Shown here: positions 41,811-49,690 of the stretch, in pieces
Position numbering within the stretch: the stretch's first letter is position 1
Layout of the letters: every line of letters begins with the position of its first letter
NCBI RefSeq assembly: GCF_000382225.1
Contig: NZ_KB907824.1
Location: forward strand, 1 to 55,515
DNA: 55,515 nt
DNA from: Hymenobacter aerophilus DSM 13606
GTDB lineage: Bacteria; Bacteroidota; Bacteroidia; Cytophagales; Hymenobacteraceae
Direction of reading: 5' to 3'
Position numbers and translations under genes: made by a program
The notes under the pieces: model-generated
Databases searched by the model: none
Told to the model about the DNA's origin: nothing
The model's input: only the letters and a program-made list of their open reading frames with translations

Positions 41811-43172
41811 TTACCGCACCGGCGTGGGCAGCACCGGCAGGCTCTCGTGGCCCTCGGCGTCCACGCTCACCACGCCAAACATAAAGTTGTCCTTGTTGTA
41901 GGGCAAATCGGCTTTGAGGTCGCTCACGAAGAACTTCTGCTGCCACTCGGGGGCGCTGGTTTCGCGCATAAGCACGTAGTAGCCGGCCGGTTTTTCGCCC
42001 GCGGCGGGGGCCTCCCACTGCAGCTCGGTGCGGTTGGTGAGCTTGGCCGTGAGCACGCCCACGTTGCGCGGGGCGGCCGGGGCCAGCGCCAGGCTGGCCA
42101 GCGTGGCCAGGTTCACGCCCGCGTTCTGGCGCAGGTAAGTAAAGTCCATAAACTTGGCCAGGTCGCCGTACTCCTCGCCGTTTTCGGCGCGCAAATCCTG
42201 GTGCTGGTGCCGGAAATCCTCATTCATCTCCGTGAAGCGCACCGCCGTGAAGCCCTGCTGGTTGAAGGGCAGGTGGTCGCCGCCGCGCAGGAAACGGTCG
42301 GGGCGGTACTCCAGCACCAGCTCGTGGCCGGGCACGTACTGGCGGGTGGCCTCGCGGGCGTAGCGGGCCAGCTGGCGGCTGGGCGAGTCGTTTTCGGCCG
42401 AAAGCGTGCGGCGCAGGCGGGCCTGCTCGGGTGTTTCGGCGGCCGGAATGCCTTCGCTGAACACGCGCAGCTGGGTGGTATTTTTGATGGTGGGGTCGTG
42501 GCCGGTCGAGTTGCCCACGATGTCGTTGTTGAGCATGGCTACCAGGTTCCAGCCCTCTTTTTTGGCCCGCTGAGCGAGGTGCGTCGAGCCATACAGGCCC
42601 TGCTCTTCGCCCTGCACGGCCACGAAAATGATGGTGGCCGGAAACTGCTGCTGGCTCATCACGCGGGCCAGCTCCATCACGGCCACCGTGCCCGAGCCGT
42701 CGTCGTTGGCGCCCGGCGCGTCGGCCGTGGCGTTCATCACGTCGGTCACCCGCGAGTCGATATGGCCGCTGACGATGAACACGCGCGTGTCGGTGGGGTC
42801 GGTGCCGGGCAGCGTGGCCATCACGTTGGCCATGAGCACCGGCCGGTTGATGCGGCGGCCGTCGGGCTTGATGGTGAACGTGTCCTGCTCGACCTTGAGT
42901 CGGCCGCCGCTGGCCCTGCTGTAATTGCGAAACTCGCTTTCCACCCAATTCCGGGCCGCCCCAATGCCGCGCTTTTTGCTTTTGGTATCGGAAAGCGTGT
43001 GGCGCGTGCCGAAGCTCACGAGCTTGTCGATGTCGTCGCGCAGGTTCTTTTCTGACACCTGCTGCACCATCTGCAGGATAAGCGGGTCGGGCGCTTTGGT
43101 GGGCTGGATCTGGGCGAAAACGGGAGTCGTCAGCAGGCTAAGGCCGAGCAGCAGGAGTAGCGGGCGGGACAT
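41811..43172 (-). CDS. Secreted M28-family zinc aminopeptidase with C-terminal Fn3-like domain
   Basis: 453 residues with a signal peptide (LLLLLGLSLLTTPVFAQ). The M28 zinc and active-site residues are in order: VSGHIDSR (His-x-Asp), GANDDGSGT (bridging Asp), VQGEEQGLYGS (catalytic and binding Glu), NNDIVGN (Asp) and GGDHLPFNQQG (His). Residues about 365-453 (PRNVGVLTAKLTNRTELQWE) look like an Fn3-type module. It is an exported exo-peptidase for nutrient peptides (inference). Upstream lie a palindrome and the ketoacyl synthase gene on the same strand, with no functional link. Confidence 0.9.
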   Translation of the reverse strand: MSRPLLLLLGLSLLTTPVFAQIQPTKAPDPLILQMVQQVSEKNLRDDIDKLVSFGTRHTLSDTKSKKRGIGAARNWVESEFRNYSRASGGRLKVEQDTFTIKPDGRRINRPVLMANVMATLPGTDPTDTRVFIVSGHIDSRVTDVMNATADAPGANDDGSGTVAVMELARVMSQQQFPATIIFVAVQGEEQGLYGSTHLAQRAKKEGWNLVAMLNNDIVGNSTGHDPTIKNTTQLRVFSEGIPAAETPEQARLRRTLSAENDSPSRQLARYAREATRQYVPGHELVLEYRPDRFLRGGDHLPFNQQGFTAVRFTEMNEDFRHQHQDLRAENGEEYGDLAKFMDFTYLRQNAGVNLATLASLALAPAAPRNVGVLTAKLTNRTELQWEAPAAGEKPAGYYVLMRETSAPEWQQKFFVSDLKADLPYNKDNFMFGVVSVDAEGHESLPVLPTPVR

Positions 43173-43222
43173 AAGGGGCGGGTTGTGGTTGGAAGAGGGA
43201 AATATAGGACGGAGTTGGGGAA

Positions 43223-43308
43223 GTAGCGCAAAGCTCCCGCTTCGCGTGTCGTTGCTGACGCTACAACGATTCCGTTCAACGATACGCGAAGCGGGAGCTT
43301 CGCGCTAC
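43223..43308. repeat. GTAGCGCGAAGC palindrome (single copy)
   Basis: An 86-bp inverted repeat and the unexpanded relative of 1794-2128 (shared parts CGCTTCGCG, GTTGCTGAC, CGTTCAACG). Its right arm contributes the stop codon (TAG, complement of 43305-43307) of the ketoacyl synthase. Confidence 0.88.
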
Positions 43309-44594
43309 ATTCCCAACGACACCACCACGCTCGCCGCGTTGCCGCCGAAGCCGGCCGCATTCACCAGCACCCGTCGTACCGGCCGCTCGTCCGGGCCATT
43401 CACGTCGGTGGCAAAGGGTGGCGTAGGCCAGCTCTGGGTTTCGAGCACGTGCAAAGCGAAATCCAGACTCAAGGCAGCCGAGGCGCCCAGCGTGTGTCCC
43501 AGCAGCCACTTGTTCGACAGCAGCAGCGGCAGCTGCTCGCCGAATACGGCCCGCAGCGCCGCCCGCTCGGCCGCGTCGCCGGCGGGGGTGCCGGGCGAGT
43601 GCAGCACCACCGCATCTACCTCGGTAGGGCTGATGTTCGCCTGCCGCAACGCCGCCCGCATGGCCTGCTGAAAGTGCTGGCCGTCGGCCGAAAGACCGGT
43701 TTTGCTGCCCAGCGCCTCGAAGCCGAAGCCCACGCCTTCGAGCAGCGGCAGCGTTTCGCCGGCGGCCCGCAACGCCGCCCGGCTGCCGCGCTCCAGCACG
43801 AAAACCGCCGCGCCCTCGCCCAGCACAAACGTGGAGGGCCGGCCCGCGCCCGGCCGGCAGGGCCAGTCGGCGGCGCCCCGGGGCGAGTAGATGCCGATGG
43901 CCCGCATCTGGGCGAGCGTGAAATCGGTGAGCGGGGCCTCGGCGCCGCCCGCCAGAAACCGGTCGGCCATGCCGGCGCGCAGCCAAGCCACGGCGTTGCC
44001 CAGGGCCTGAAACGCGCTGCTGCAGGTGCTCGAATGGCTCAGCGCCGCCGCGCCGGCCTGCCCGGCATCAAAGGCCACCCAACTGGCCACGTTGCCCAGC
44101 GTTGTGAGGGGTGAAGCGGCGGCCGGCACCCGCCCGTCGGCCAGAAAATCCGCATGAAATTCCTCCAGCCGCCCCGTCGCGCCCCGGCTGCTCCCGATGC
44201 TGACGGCCAGTTGCAGTTGATTGGTGTCAGCTAACGGAACGTCATTCAGAGCGAAGCGAAGAATCTCGCTCGGAATCGTTGCAAATAGGTGCGATGACTC
44301 CGAGCGAGATTCTTCGCTTCGCTCTGAATGACGTTTATTCTGCCGCGCAGCGGCCCGGGCGGCCAGCATTGCCAGCAGCACGGTGCGGTCGAGCTGGCGG
44401 TAGGCGGGGTGGGACTGGCGCAACTCGGCCACGGCAGCTTCGGCGGCGGCCGGCAGGGCGGCTACGGGCAAGCCTGCCGGGTGCTGCGTGAAGGGTGAGG
44501 TGGTCGGGGCGCTCCAATCTAAACCAAGCCCCAGTGCTGATACGCGGCCTCGGCCCCGGATAACGATTACGAGGTCCGAATCCGAGTTAGTCAT
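43305..44594 (-). CDS. Beta-ketoacyl synthase in the biotin operon, with an in-frame palindrome
   Basis: 429 residues, thiolase-fold ketoacyl synthase. The catalytic triad is intact: Cys191 in SSTCSSAF, His332 in LHSPGTPAGD, His367 in NKWLLGHTLGAS (with Lys362). Residues about 86-119 (NKRHSERSEESRSESS...SEILRFALNDVP) are the translation of a 98-bp dispersed palindrome at 44238-44335. It lies between the helix ending AARAAARQ and the strand QLAVSIGSSRGAT, a surface loop in this fold. The start overlaps the bioA stop by 8 bases, so it is translationally coupled to biotin genes and may help form the pimeloyl chain (inference). The stop codon is repeat-derived. Confidence 0.85.
   Translation of the reverse strand: MTNSDSDLVIVIRGRGRVSALGLGLDWSAPTTSPFTQHPAGLPVAALPAAAEAAVAELRQSHPAYRQLDRTVLLAMLAARAAARQNKRHSERSEESRSESSHLFATIPSEILRFALNDVPLADTNQLQLAVSIGSSRGATGRLEEFHADFLADGRVPAAASPLTTLGNVASWVAFDAGQAGAAALSHSSTCSSAFQALGNAVAWLRAGMADRFLAGGAEAPLTDFTLAQMRAIGIYSPRGAADWPCRPGAGRPSTFVLGEGAAVFVLERGSRAALRAAGETLPLLEGVGFGFEALGSKTGLSADGQHFQQAMRAALRQANISPTEVDAVVLHSPGTPAGDAAERAALRAVFGEQLPLLLSNKWLLGHTLGASAALSLDFALHVLETQSWPTPPFATDVNGPDERPVRRVLVNAAGFGGNAASVVVSLGM
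44238..44335. repeat. In-frame dispersed palindrome inside the ketoacyl synthase gene
   Basis: The arms AACGTCATTCAGAGCGAAGC (44238-44257) and the inverted copy ending at 44335 are nearly perfect. The tip is type 1 (GAATCTCGCTCGGA...TCCGAGCGAGATTC). Its family members at 28458-28550, 33860-33952 and elsewhere are intergenic, so this copy inserted into a coding region while keeping the frame. Confidence 0.93.
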
Positions 44595-45909
44595 GCAGGA
44601 TATGGGGCAGGTTGGCGGCGGGCACGAAGTCGAGCATCAGCTCGCGCATGCGGCGCAGCACGGCGTAGAGCAGCGCCAACTCGGCGTCGGTGGTGCAGTA
44701 GGGCGGCAGCAGGTACACCACGTTGCCCAGCGGCCGCAGCACCACGTGGTGGTCGAGGGCGAGCTGGTAGAAGGCATCGCGCAGGCGGCTGAAGTAGCTG
44801 GTGCCCTCGCCCGGGTCGTACTCCACGGCCAGGATGGTGCCCCGGTGCCGCACTGCCCGGATGCCCGGCTGGCCCTCAATTTCGGCTTTAAACGCGGCGT
44901 GGGCGGCGGCGATGCGCTGGCGCTGTTGGGTGCATTCTTCGGCGCGGGTAAGCTCCAGACTGGCCAAAGCGGCGGCGCAGGCCACGGGGTTGGCCGTGTA
45001 GGAGTGCCCGTGGAAAAGCGCCCGCATCTTGTCGTCGCTCAGGAAAGCGGCGTACACCGGCGCGGCGCAGGTGGTCAGGCCCATGGCCAGCGTGCCACCG
45101 GTCAGGCCCTTTGAAAAGCACATCAGGTCGGGCTGCTCGGTCAGCAGGCTGCTGGCAAACAGGGGCCCGGTGCGGCCGAAGCCGGTCATCACCTCATCGG
45201 CAATGGCCAGAACGCCGGCCGCGTGGCAGCGGCGCAGCATTTCGCTCAGCACTTCGGGCTCGTACATTACCATACCGGCCGTGCCCAGCACTAGGGGCTC
45301 AAAGATGAAGCCGGCCACCTGCGGGTTCTGCAGCAGCTGGTCGAGCTGGGCCAGCACTTCGGCCTCACGGCCCGGCACTGGCACGTCGATGAACTCCACG
45401 TCGAACAGCAGCGGCCAGAACGGCTCGGTGAAGGCCCCACGTGCACTCACGGCCATGGCCCCGAACGTGTCGCCGTGGTAGGAGTTCTGAAAGCAAATAA
45501 ACGTGCGCCGCGCCGGCTGACCCTGGTTGTGGAAGTATTGGAGCACCATTTTCAGGGCCACTTCCACGGCCGTCGAGCCGTTGTCGGAGTAGAACGCGCG
45601 GGCCTGGTTCTGGGGCAGAATTTCCAGCAGCTGCTCGGCCAGCTCGACGGCGGCCGGGTGCGTGAAGCCGGCAAACAGCACGTGCTCCAGCGTGCGCAAC
45701 TGCTCGCTCACGCGGGCCGCAAGGTGCGGGTGGGCGTGCCCATGCAAATTCACCCACCACGACGAAATAGCGTCGAGGTAGCGGGTGCCATCCTCGGCCA
45801 CCAGCCAACTGCCCTCGCCCCGGGTGATGGCAATGGGCAGCGGGGCAGTCTGCATCTGGGTGTAGGGGTGCCACAGCACGGAGGCGTCGCGTTCAGCAAG
45901 AGTAGGCAT
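44587..45909 (-). CDS. bioA: Adenosylmethionine-8-amino-7-oxononanoate aminotransferase
   Basis: 440 residues, class III aminotransferase. BioA converts KAPA to DAPA using SAM as amino donor. Marks: LWHPYTQMQ, the substrate region SSWWVNLHGHAHP, YSDNGSTAVEVALKM, SYHGDTFGAMAVS, IADEVMTGFGRTG and the PLP lysine in MCFSKGLTGG. It lies between bioD (upstream, gap 118 bp) and the ketoacyl synthase (overlap 8 bp). A perfect TACCTTTG (45915-45922) ends five bases before the ATG, so it has its own leaderless promoter. Confidence 0.95.
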   Translation of the reverse strand: MPTLAERDASVLWHPYTQMQTAPLPIAITRGEGSWLVAEDGTRYLDAISSWWVNLHGHAHPHLAARVSEQLRTLEHVLFAGFTHPAAVELAEQLLEILPQNQARAFYSDNGSTAVEVALKMVLQYFHNQGQPARRTFICFQNSYHGDTFGAMAVSARGAFTEPFWPLLFDVEFIDVPVPGREAEVLAQLDQLLQNPQVAGFIFEPLVLGTAGMVMYEPEVLSEMLRRCHAAGVLAIADEVMTGFGRTGPLFASSLLTEQPDLMCFSKGLTGGTLAMGLTTCAAPVYAAFLSDDKMRALFHGHSYTANPVACAAALASLELTRAEECTQQRQRIAAAHAAFKAEIEGQPGIRAVRHRGTILAVEYDPGEGTSYFSRLRDAFYQLALDHHVVLRPLGNVVYLLPPYCTTDAELALLYAVLRRMRELMLDFVPAANLPHILHD

Positions 45910-45914
45910 GGGCG

Positions 45915-45922
45915 CAAAGGTA
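45915..45922 (-). promoter_or_regulatory. bioA: -7 box TACCTTTG of bioA
   Basis: A perfect consensus ending five bases before the bioA ATG. No BirA operator-like palindrome was recognised nearby. Confidence 0.65.
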
Positions 45923-45940
45923 GGCCAGGTAGCGTTTCCC

Positions 45941-45979
45941 GCAGAGGTGCGCAGAGGTTTTCGCAGAGGTACGCAGAGC
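45941..45979. repeat. GCAGAGG repeat cluster
   Basis: Four GCAGAG(G) units spaced 10-12 bases apart between bioD and bioA. This is a degenerate interspersed repeat, with no coding meaning seen. Confidence 0.6.
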
Positions 45980-46017
45980 TGTTCTGGTAAAATAGTCCAG
46001 CGGAATCAGCCAAAAAA

Positions 46018-46037
46018 GCAGCGTAAATCAGTGATTA
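46018..46037. repeat. CAGCGTAAATCAGTGATTA repeat, copy 2
   Basis: Matches 7748-7770 with one or two differences. The bioD stop codon (TGA, complement of 46028-46030) lies within it. Confidence 0.55.
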
Positions 46038-46648
46038 AACCACGCCCGAAACTCCGCCGCATACCGCGCCACCACCGCGGCCGATACTGCCGGCTCCTCC
46101 AATATGCGCGGCATTACCGGCCCATCGTAGTAGCTCAGAATGGCCTCCTCGGTGGCCGGGTTAGGCGCCCCGTTGAATACGAGGCCGCGCACCGGAATCT
46201 GCCGCATCCGCAGCGCCTCCAGCGTCAGCAACGTGTGGTTGATGCTGCCCAGGTAGTGCCGCGACACCACTACCACTGCCAGCCCCAGTCGCTGCACCAA
46301 ATCGGCCACCGAAAAGCCGGGGGCCAGCGGCACCAGCAGGCCCCCGGCACCCTCCACCACGAGGTGGTTGGTTGTGGCGGGCAGCTCGAAATCGTCGGGT
46401 CGCAGCAGCAGGCCCTCGGCGGCAGCGGCGGCGTGGGGCGAGGCCGGCAGCGCCAGCCGGTACCGCTCGGGCCAGAAGCGGCTGACCGGATTCGTGACGA
46501 GCCCGCGCACGGTGCCCGCGTCGGTGGTGGGCGTCAGGCCCGCCTGCACAGGCTTCCAGTAATCGGCTTGCAGGGCCTCGGTGAGGATGGCCGCCACGAG
46601 CGTTTTGCCCACGTCGGTGCCGATGCCGGTGATGAAGAGGTGTTCCAA
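46028..46648 (-). CDS. bioD: Dethiobiotin synthase
   Basis: 206 residues. BioD closes the ureido ring of dethiobiotin with CO2 and ATP. The P-loop is TGIGTDVGKT at residues 7-16, followed by YWKPVQAG and the carbamate/ATP site VEGAGGLLVPL. The start is TTG at 46648: no ATG lies in frame upstream, and the P-loop is at the canonical distance. It heads the group bioD-bioA-ketoacyl synthase. Genes bioB, bioF and bioC are not in the window. Confidence 0.93.
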   Translation of the reverse strand: MEHLFITGIGTDVGKTLVAAILTEALQADYWKPVQAGLTPTTDAGTVRGLVTNPVSRFWPERYRLALPASPHAAAAAEGLLLRPDDFELPATTNHLVVEGAGGLLVPLAPGFSVADLVQRLGLAVVVVSRHYLGSINHTLLTLEALRMRQIPVRGLVFNGAPNPATEEAILSYYDGPVMPRILEEPAVSAAVVARYAAEFRAWFNH

Positions 46649-46687
46649 AAGGAAAAGTCTGTATAAAAGATGAATATAGAATGTGGC

Positions 46688-46786
46688 GCAGGTAGTAACG
46701 CGAACTTTGCAGTTCGCGACCCCGCACCGTTGGAATGGCGTTAACGGCGCGAGGGCGCGAACTGCAAAGTTCGCGTTACTACCTGC
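46688..46786. repeat. GTAGTAACGCGAACTTTG palindrome
   Basis: A 99-bp inverted repeat, same family as the inner layer at 22410-22500 (GCGAACTTTGnAGTTCGCG). It lies between the LtaS-like gene and bioD. Confidence 0.88.
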
Positions 46787-46806
46787 GGCCGGCTGCGGAA
46801 TAGTCG

Positions 46807-48762
46807 TTACTTATACAGCGTGTTGTCGGCCAGCCCGTTCAGGTAAAACTGCACGCAGGCTTTCAACTCGTCGCCATACTGGCGCAGCTTGGCGGAGTCG
46901 GGGTGGGAGAGAGGCCTGGCGGGCAGCTGGTGGCGGCGGTAGGGGTAGAGGCGCACCTGGTTGTCGGCCGTGAGCTCGGTTACGTAATCGGCGTGCACCA
47001 GCCAGTAACTGCCGCCGCTTGAGAAAAGGGCCCGACCGCTGGTGCCGGTATCGAACACCGACGAGCCGAAAGGCAGCAGCTGGCCCTCGGCGGGCAGGCC
47101 TAGCAGGTCGAGCACGGTGGCAGGCACGTCGGCCTGCTGGCTGATGCGGGGCTGGGATACGGCCGGCAGCGTTTGGCCGGGCGCGAAGAGCAACATTGGC
47201 GTTTTGTACTCGCCCAGCACGTTCTGGTAGCCGGGCGCGTCGGACTGGGAGGTGTGGTCGGCCAGCAGGATGAACAGCGTGTTGGCGTACCAGGGCTGGC
47301 GGCGGGCCGTGGCGAAGAAGCGCCGCAGAGCCAAATCGGAGTAGGCAATGGTGGGCTGAATGGCCAGCGGGCCGGTGGGCAGTTTGCCCCGGTACTTGTC
47401 CGGCAGCCCGAACGGCTCGTGGGCGCTCAGCGTGAACAGGGTGCTGAAAAATGGCTGCTTTTGCCGGCTCAGCTGCTGGCTGAAATACTGCAGATACGGC
47501 TCATCGAAAATGCCCCAGTGCCCGTCGAAATCGGGGCTGCCGGCCGCGCCGGGGTACTCATCGAGCCCGAAGTACTGCTGCATGCCGGCCATGCCGCCGA
47601 ACGTGTTGAAGCCCATCGTGCCGTTCTGGGCGCCGTGGAACAGGCTGGTCTGGTAGCCGTGGCGGGCCAGCAGGCTGCCCAGCCCGTGCAGCTCGTCGGT
47701 CTGGAAATCGGAGGTGATGAAGGAGGTTTCCATCAGGCTGGGCAGGCCCGCCAGCACGGCCGGCAGCGCCTCGATGGAGCGGCGGCCGTTGGCGTAGTGG
47801 TCGGGCAGCAGCAGGCCGCCGCCTTGGGTGGCCAGCGAGTCGAAAAACGGGGTGTAGCCGCGCCGGCCGGGGTTTTCCACGCCGTTGTATTCCGAGCCGA
47901 AGCTTTCCAGAATGAGGATGACCACGTTGCGGCCTGGCAGCGGCGCGGTGGCCCGCTTCGGCAGCGGCCGGGCCGCCAGGGCCGCCTGCAAGGCCTGTTT
48001 CGTGGCAAAGTAGCTTTTGCGCTCCGGTGCCGCGTAGCCCAGGCTTTTGAGGAAAGTAAACGTGCTGTTGAGCGCCAGATGCCCCAGCACCGCCGGCTGC
48101 TGCACGAAGGCCGCCCCGGTGCGCAACGGCTTCAGCTGCAAGCCCCCCCGGATGCCGAGCACCACTAGGCCGGCTATAGCTGCAAGCTGCAAGCCCCAAG
48201 CCATAAGCCTTTTTCCTTGCCACCAGCCTTTTCGGCCATCAGCTTGTGGCTTGCGGCTTGCAGCTTGTAGCTTCCCTTCGTCAGCTTGCCGCTCAGCCCT
48301 AGGCATCGGGTAGAAATACCACAGCGTCGCCAGCAGCGCGCCGAAGGGCAGCAGCAGCCACCAGTAGCTGAGCAGCAGCTGGCCCGCCTGCCGCTGCACA
48401 TCGGCCCCGATGGTGCTTAGCTCGTTGCTGGTGCGCCGGCCAATGAAGCGGAAATACTCCCAATCGACCAGGTTCAGCAGCAGCCCGAAGCCGTTGAGCA
48501 GCAAGTACACCGCCCGCACCAGCCGCTGCCAGCCCTGGCCCCGACTGGGCACCAGACTCAGCAGCAGCCACGGAATATTGAGCAGCAGCAGCGCCGATAA
48601 ATCGAACCGGAAACCGTGCCAGAAGGCCAGCGCCACCTGCTGCGCCGGCGCCTCGCGGAACACGGCGTAGTTCAGCCCGAAAAAGCCCGCCCGCAGCAGC
48701 AGATACGCCCCCAGCAGCAGCGCAAATCGACGAACCAGCAGACGTAAAAACTCAGTGGGCAT
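46807..48762 (-). CDS. LtaS-like membrane sulfatase (phosphoglycerol transferase family) with an in-frame repeat
   Basis: 651 residues. Five N-terminal membrane segments (about 10-205) are followed by an extracytoplasmic alkaline-phosphatase-fold domain with NVVILILESFGSEYNG, NGRRSIEALPAVLAG, FNTFGGMAGMQQYFG, FTLSAHEPFGLP and FILLADHTSQSD. Relatives transfer phosphoglycerol or phosphoethanolamine to lipids or glycans. Gram-negative Bacteroidota lack lipoteichoic acid, so the acceptor is open. Residues about 160-193 (KLQAASRKPQADGRK...RLMAWGLQLAA) are encoded by an inverted heptamer repeat placed between membrane segments 4 and 5; its last part even supplies the start of segment 5. Confidence 0.85.
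   Translation of the reverse strand: MPTEFLRLLVRRFALLLGAYLLLRAGFFGLNYAVFREAPAQQVALAFWHGFRFDLSALLLLNIPWLLLSLVPSRGQGWQRLVRAVYLLLNGFGLLLNLVDWEYFRFIGRRTSNELSTIGADVQRQAGQLLLSYWWLLLPFGALLATLWYFYPMPRAERQADEGKLQAASRKPQADGRKGWWQGKRLMAWGLQLAAIAGLVVLGIRGGLQLKPLRTGAAFVQQPAVLGHLALNSTFTFLKSLGYAAPERKSYFATKQALQAALAARPLPKRATAPLPGRNVVILILESFGSEYNGVENPGRRGYTPFFDSLATQGGGLLLPDHYANGRRSIEALPAVLAGLPSLMETSFITSDFQTDELHGLGSLLARHGYQTSLFHGAQNGTMGFNTFGGMAGMQQYFGLDEYPGAAGSPDFDGHWGIFDEPYLQYFSQQLSRQKQPFFSTLFTLSAHEPFGLPDKYRGKLPTGPLAIQPTIAYSDLALRRFFATARRQPWYANTLFILLADHTSQSDAPGYQNVLGEYKTPMLLFAPGQTLPAVSQPRISQQADVPATVLDLLGLPAEGQLLPFGSSVFDTGTSGRALFSSGGSYWLVHADYVTELTADNQVRLYPYRRHQLPARPLSHPDSAKLRQYGDELKACVQFYLNGLADNTLYK
48178..48272. 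repeat. In-frame inverted heptamer repeat inside the LtaS-like gene
   Basis: Left arm 48178-48210 reads as AGCTGCA, AGCTGCA, AGCCCCA, AGCCATA, AGCCTTT. Right arm 48238-48272, on the other strand, reads AGCTACA, AGCTGCA, AGCCGCA, AGCCACA, AGCTGAT. Both have period 7. The whole is translated without a stop. Confidence 0.85.
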
Positions 48763-48818
48763 AGGCTAGTAATAAGCTATCAGCAGACAGGAGTACTTTT
48801 TTAGGTTGCTGAGCCAGT

Positions 48819-48922
48819 TGTAGAGACGCAACCCCTCGCGCCTCGGCGTTGCTGATGTTGTTTAGGCCGCGGCGCATGGGTCGGTCGTTCAACGCCAAGA
48901 CGCGAGGGGTCGTGTCGCTACA
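48819..48922. repeat. TGTAGAGACGCAACCCCTCGCG palindrome
   Basis: A 104-bp inverted repeat with ends TGTAGaGACgCaACCCCTCGCG and CGCGAGGGGTcGtGTCgCTACA. It is the only member of this family here. It lies between the SUKH gene and the LtaS-like gene. Confidence 0.85.
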
Positions 48923-48959
48923 GCCCGGGCACGGGCCGCTCCTTGGTGCCTGCAGTCGG

Positions 48960-49559
48960 TTACAACGGCGCCAGCGTTACGGCCTGGCCGTCGGGCAAAT
49001 CCTTTATCTGACGGTAGAAATCGGCCAGCCAGTCCAGCCGCTTGGCCGCCGGTACGGCTTTGGTGGCGGCAGGCGTGCTGCCGTTGGTGGCCAGGCACAG
49101 CGGCGGATACAAACTCAGCAGCTGCCCCGGCTGCAGCACGCCGCCCGCCTGCTGAAAGGTGCGCAGCGGCTCCAGACCCAGGGCATCCATCGGAAACTTC
49201 TCGGCCCCGAACAGGAAGTGCTTGAAGTCCACGTCGAGGTCGGCCAGCTCGCCGGTTTCGGTATCGAGCAGCAGCACCGCGTCGCCGCGCAGCAGAAACT
49301 GGTTGCCCACGCAATCCTGCCCGAACGGAATGTCGGACTTGCGCAGCTCGCCATACGTGCGCCACAGCGCCTGCTCGCCCTGCCAGACTTGGGCCAGCGC
49401 GTGCCAGCCCGGCGCGGCCACGCAGCCCCGGATGTGCAGCCCGCCGAAGTAGGCCACCACGCCATTCCGGGCCCGCAGAAACGCCTGCAAATAGGTTGGC
49501 AGCCGCGCCAGCGTCACGAGGTCGGTCAGCTCGCCACCGGTGTAAATTATTCCTTTCAT
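48960..49559 (-). CDS. SMI1/KNR4 (SUKH) family protein
   Basis: 199 residues. SUKH-type segments are visible: LPTYLQAFLRARNGVVAYFG, then GLHIRGCVAAPGW, IPFGQDCVGNQFLLRGDAVL, LLDTETGELADLDVDFKHFL and a C-terminal PGQLLSLYPPLC. SUKH proteins are commonly immunity proteins for contact-dependent or polymorphic toxins. No toxin gene is next to it, so it may be an orphan immunity gene or a housekeeping SUKH. No signal peptide. Confidence 0.75.
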   Translation of the reverse strand: MKGIIYTGGELTDLVTLARLPTYLQAFLRARNGVVAYFGGLHIRGCVAAPGWHALAQVWQGEQALWRTYGELRKSDIPFGQDCVGNQFLLRGDAVLLLDTETGELADLDVDFKHFLFGAEKFPMDALGLEPLRTFQQAGGVLQPGQLLSLYPPLCLATNGSTPAATKAVPAAKRLDWLADFYRQIKDLPDGQAVTLAPL

Positions 49560-49634
49560 GAGAAGTCAGGTGCGAAAGTCGCCCTCGATTTTAATGGGTG
49601 TACTACCGCAAAACGGGGGCAGTGTATTCTTACA

Positions 49635-49671
49635 GAAAAGCCTTTCCCGCACGGGGCGGGAAAGGCTTTTC
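49635..49671 (-). terminator. Intrinsic terminator of alanine dehydrogenase
   Basis: GAAAAGCCTTTCCCGC pairs perfectly with GCGGGAAAGGCTTTTC (16 bp, 5-base loop). On the minus strand the stem is followed by TGTAAG, and its outer part gives a T4 run. Confidence 0.85.
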
Positions 49672-49690
49672 AGGTTAAGCAACGAGCAGT

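Noticed and set aside
46683..46973. A small plus-strand protein at 46683 made from the palindrome
   Set aside because: Half of it is palindrome sequence and the rest is antisense to the LtaS-like gene.
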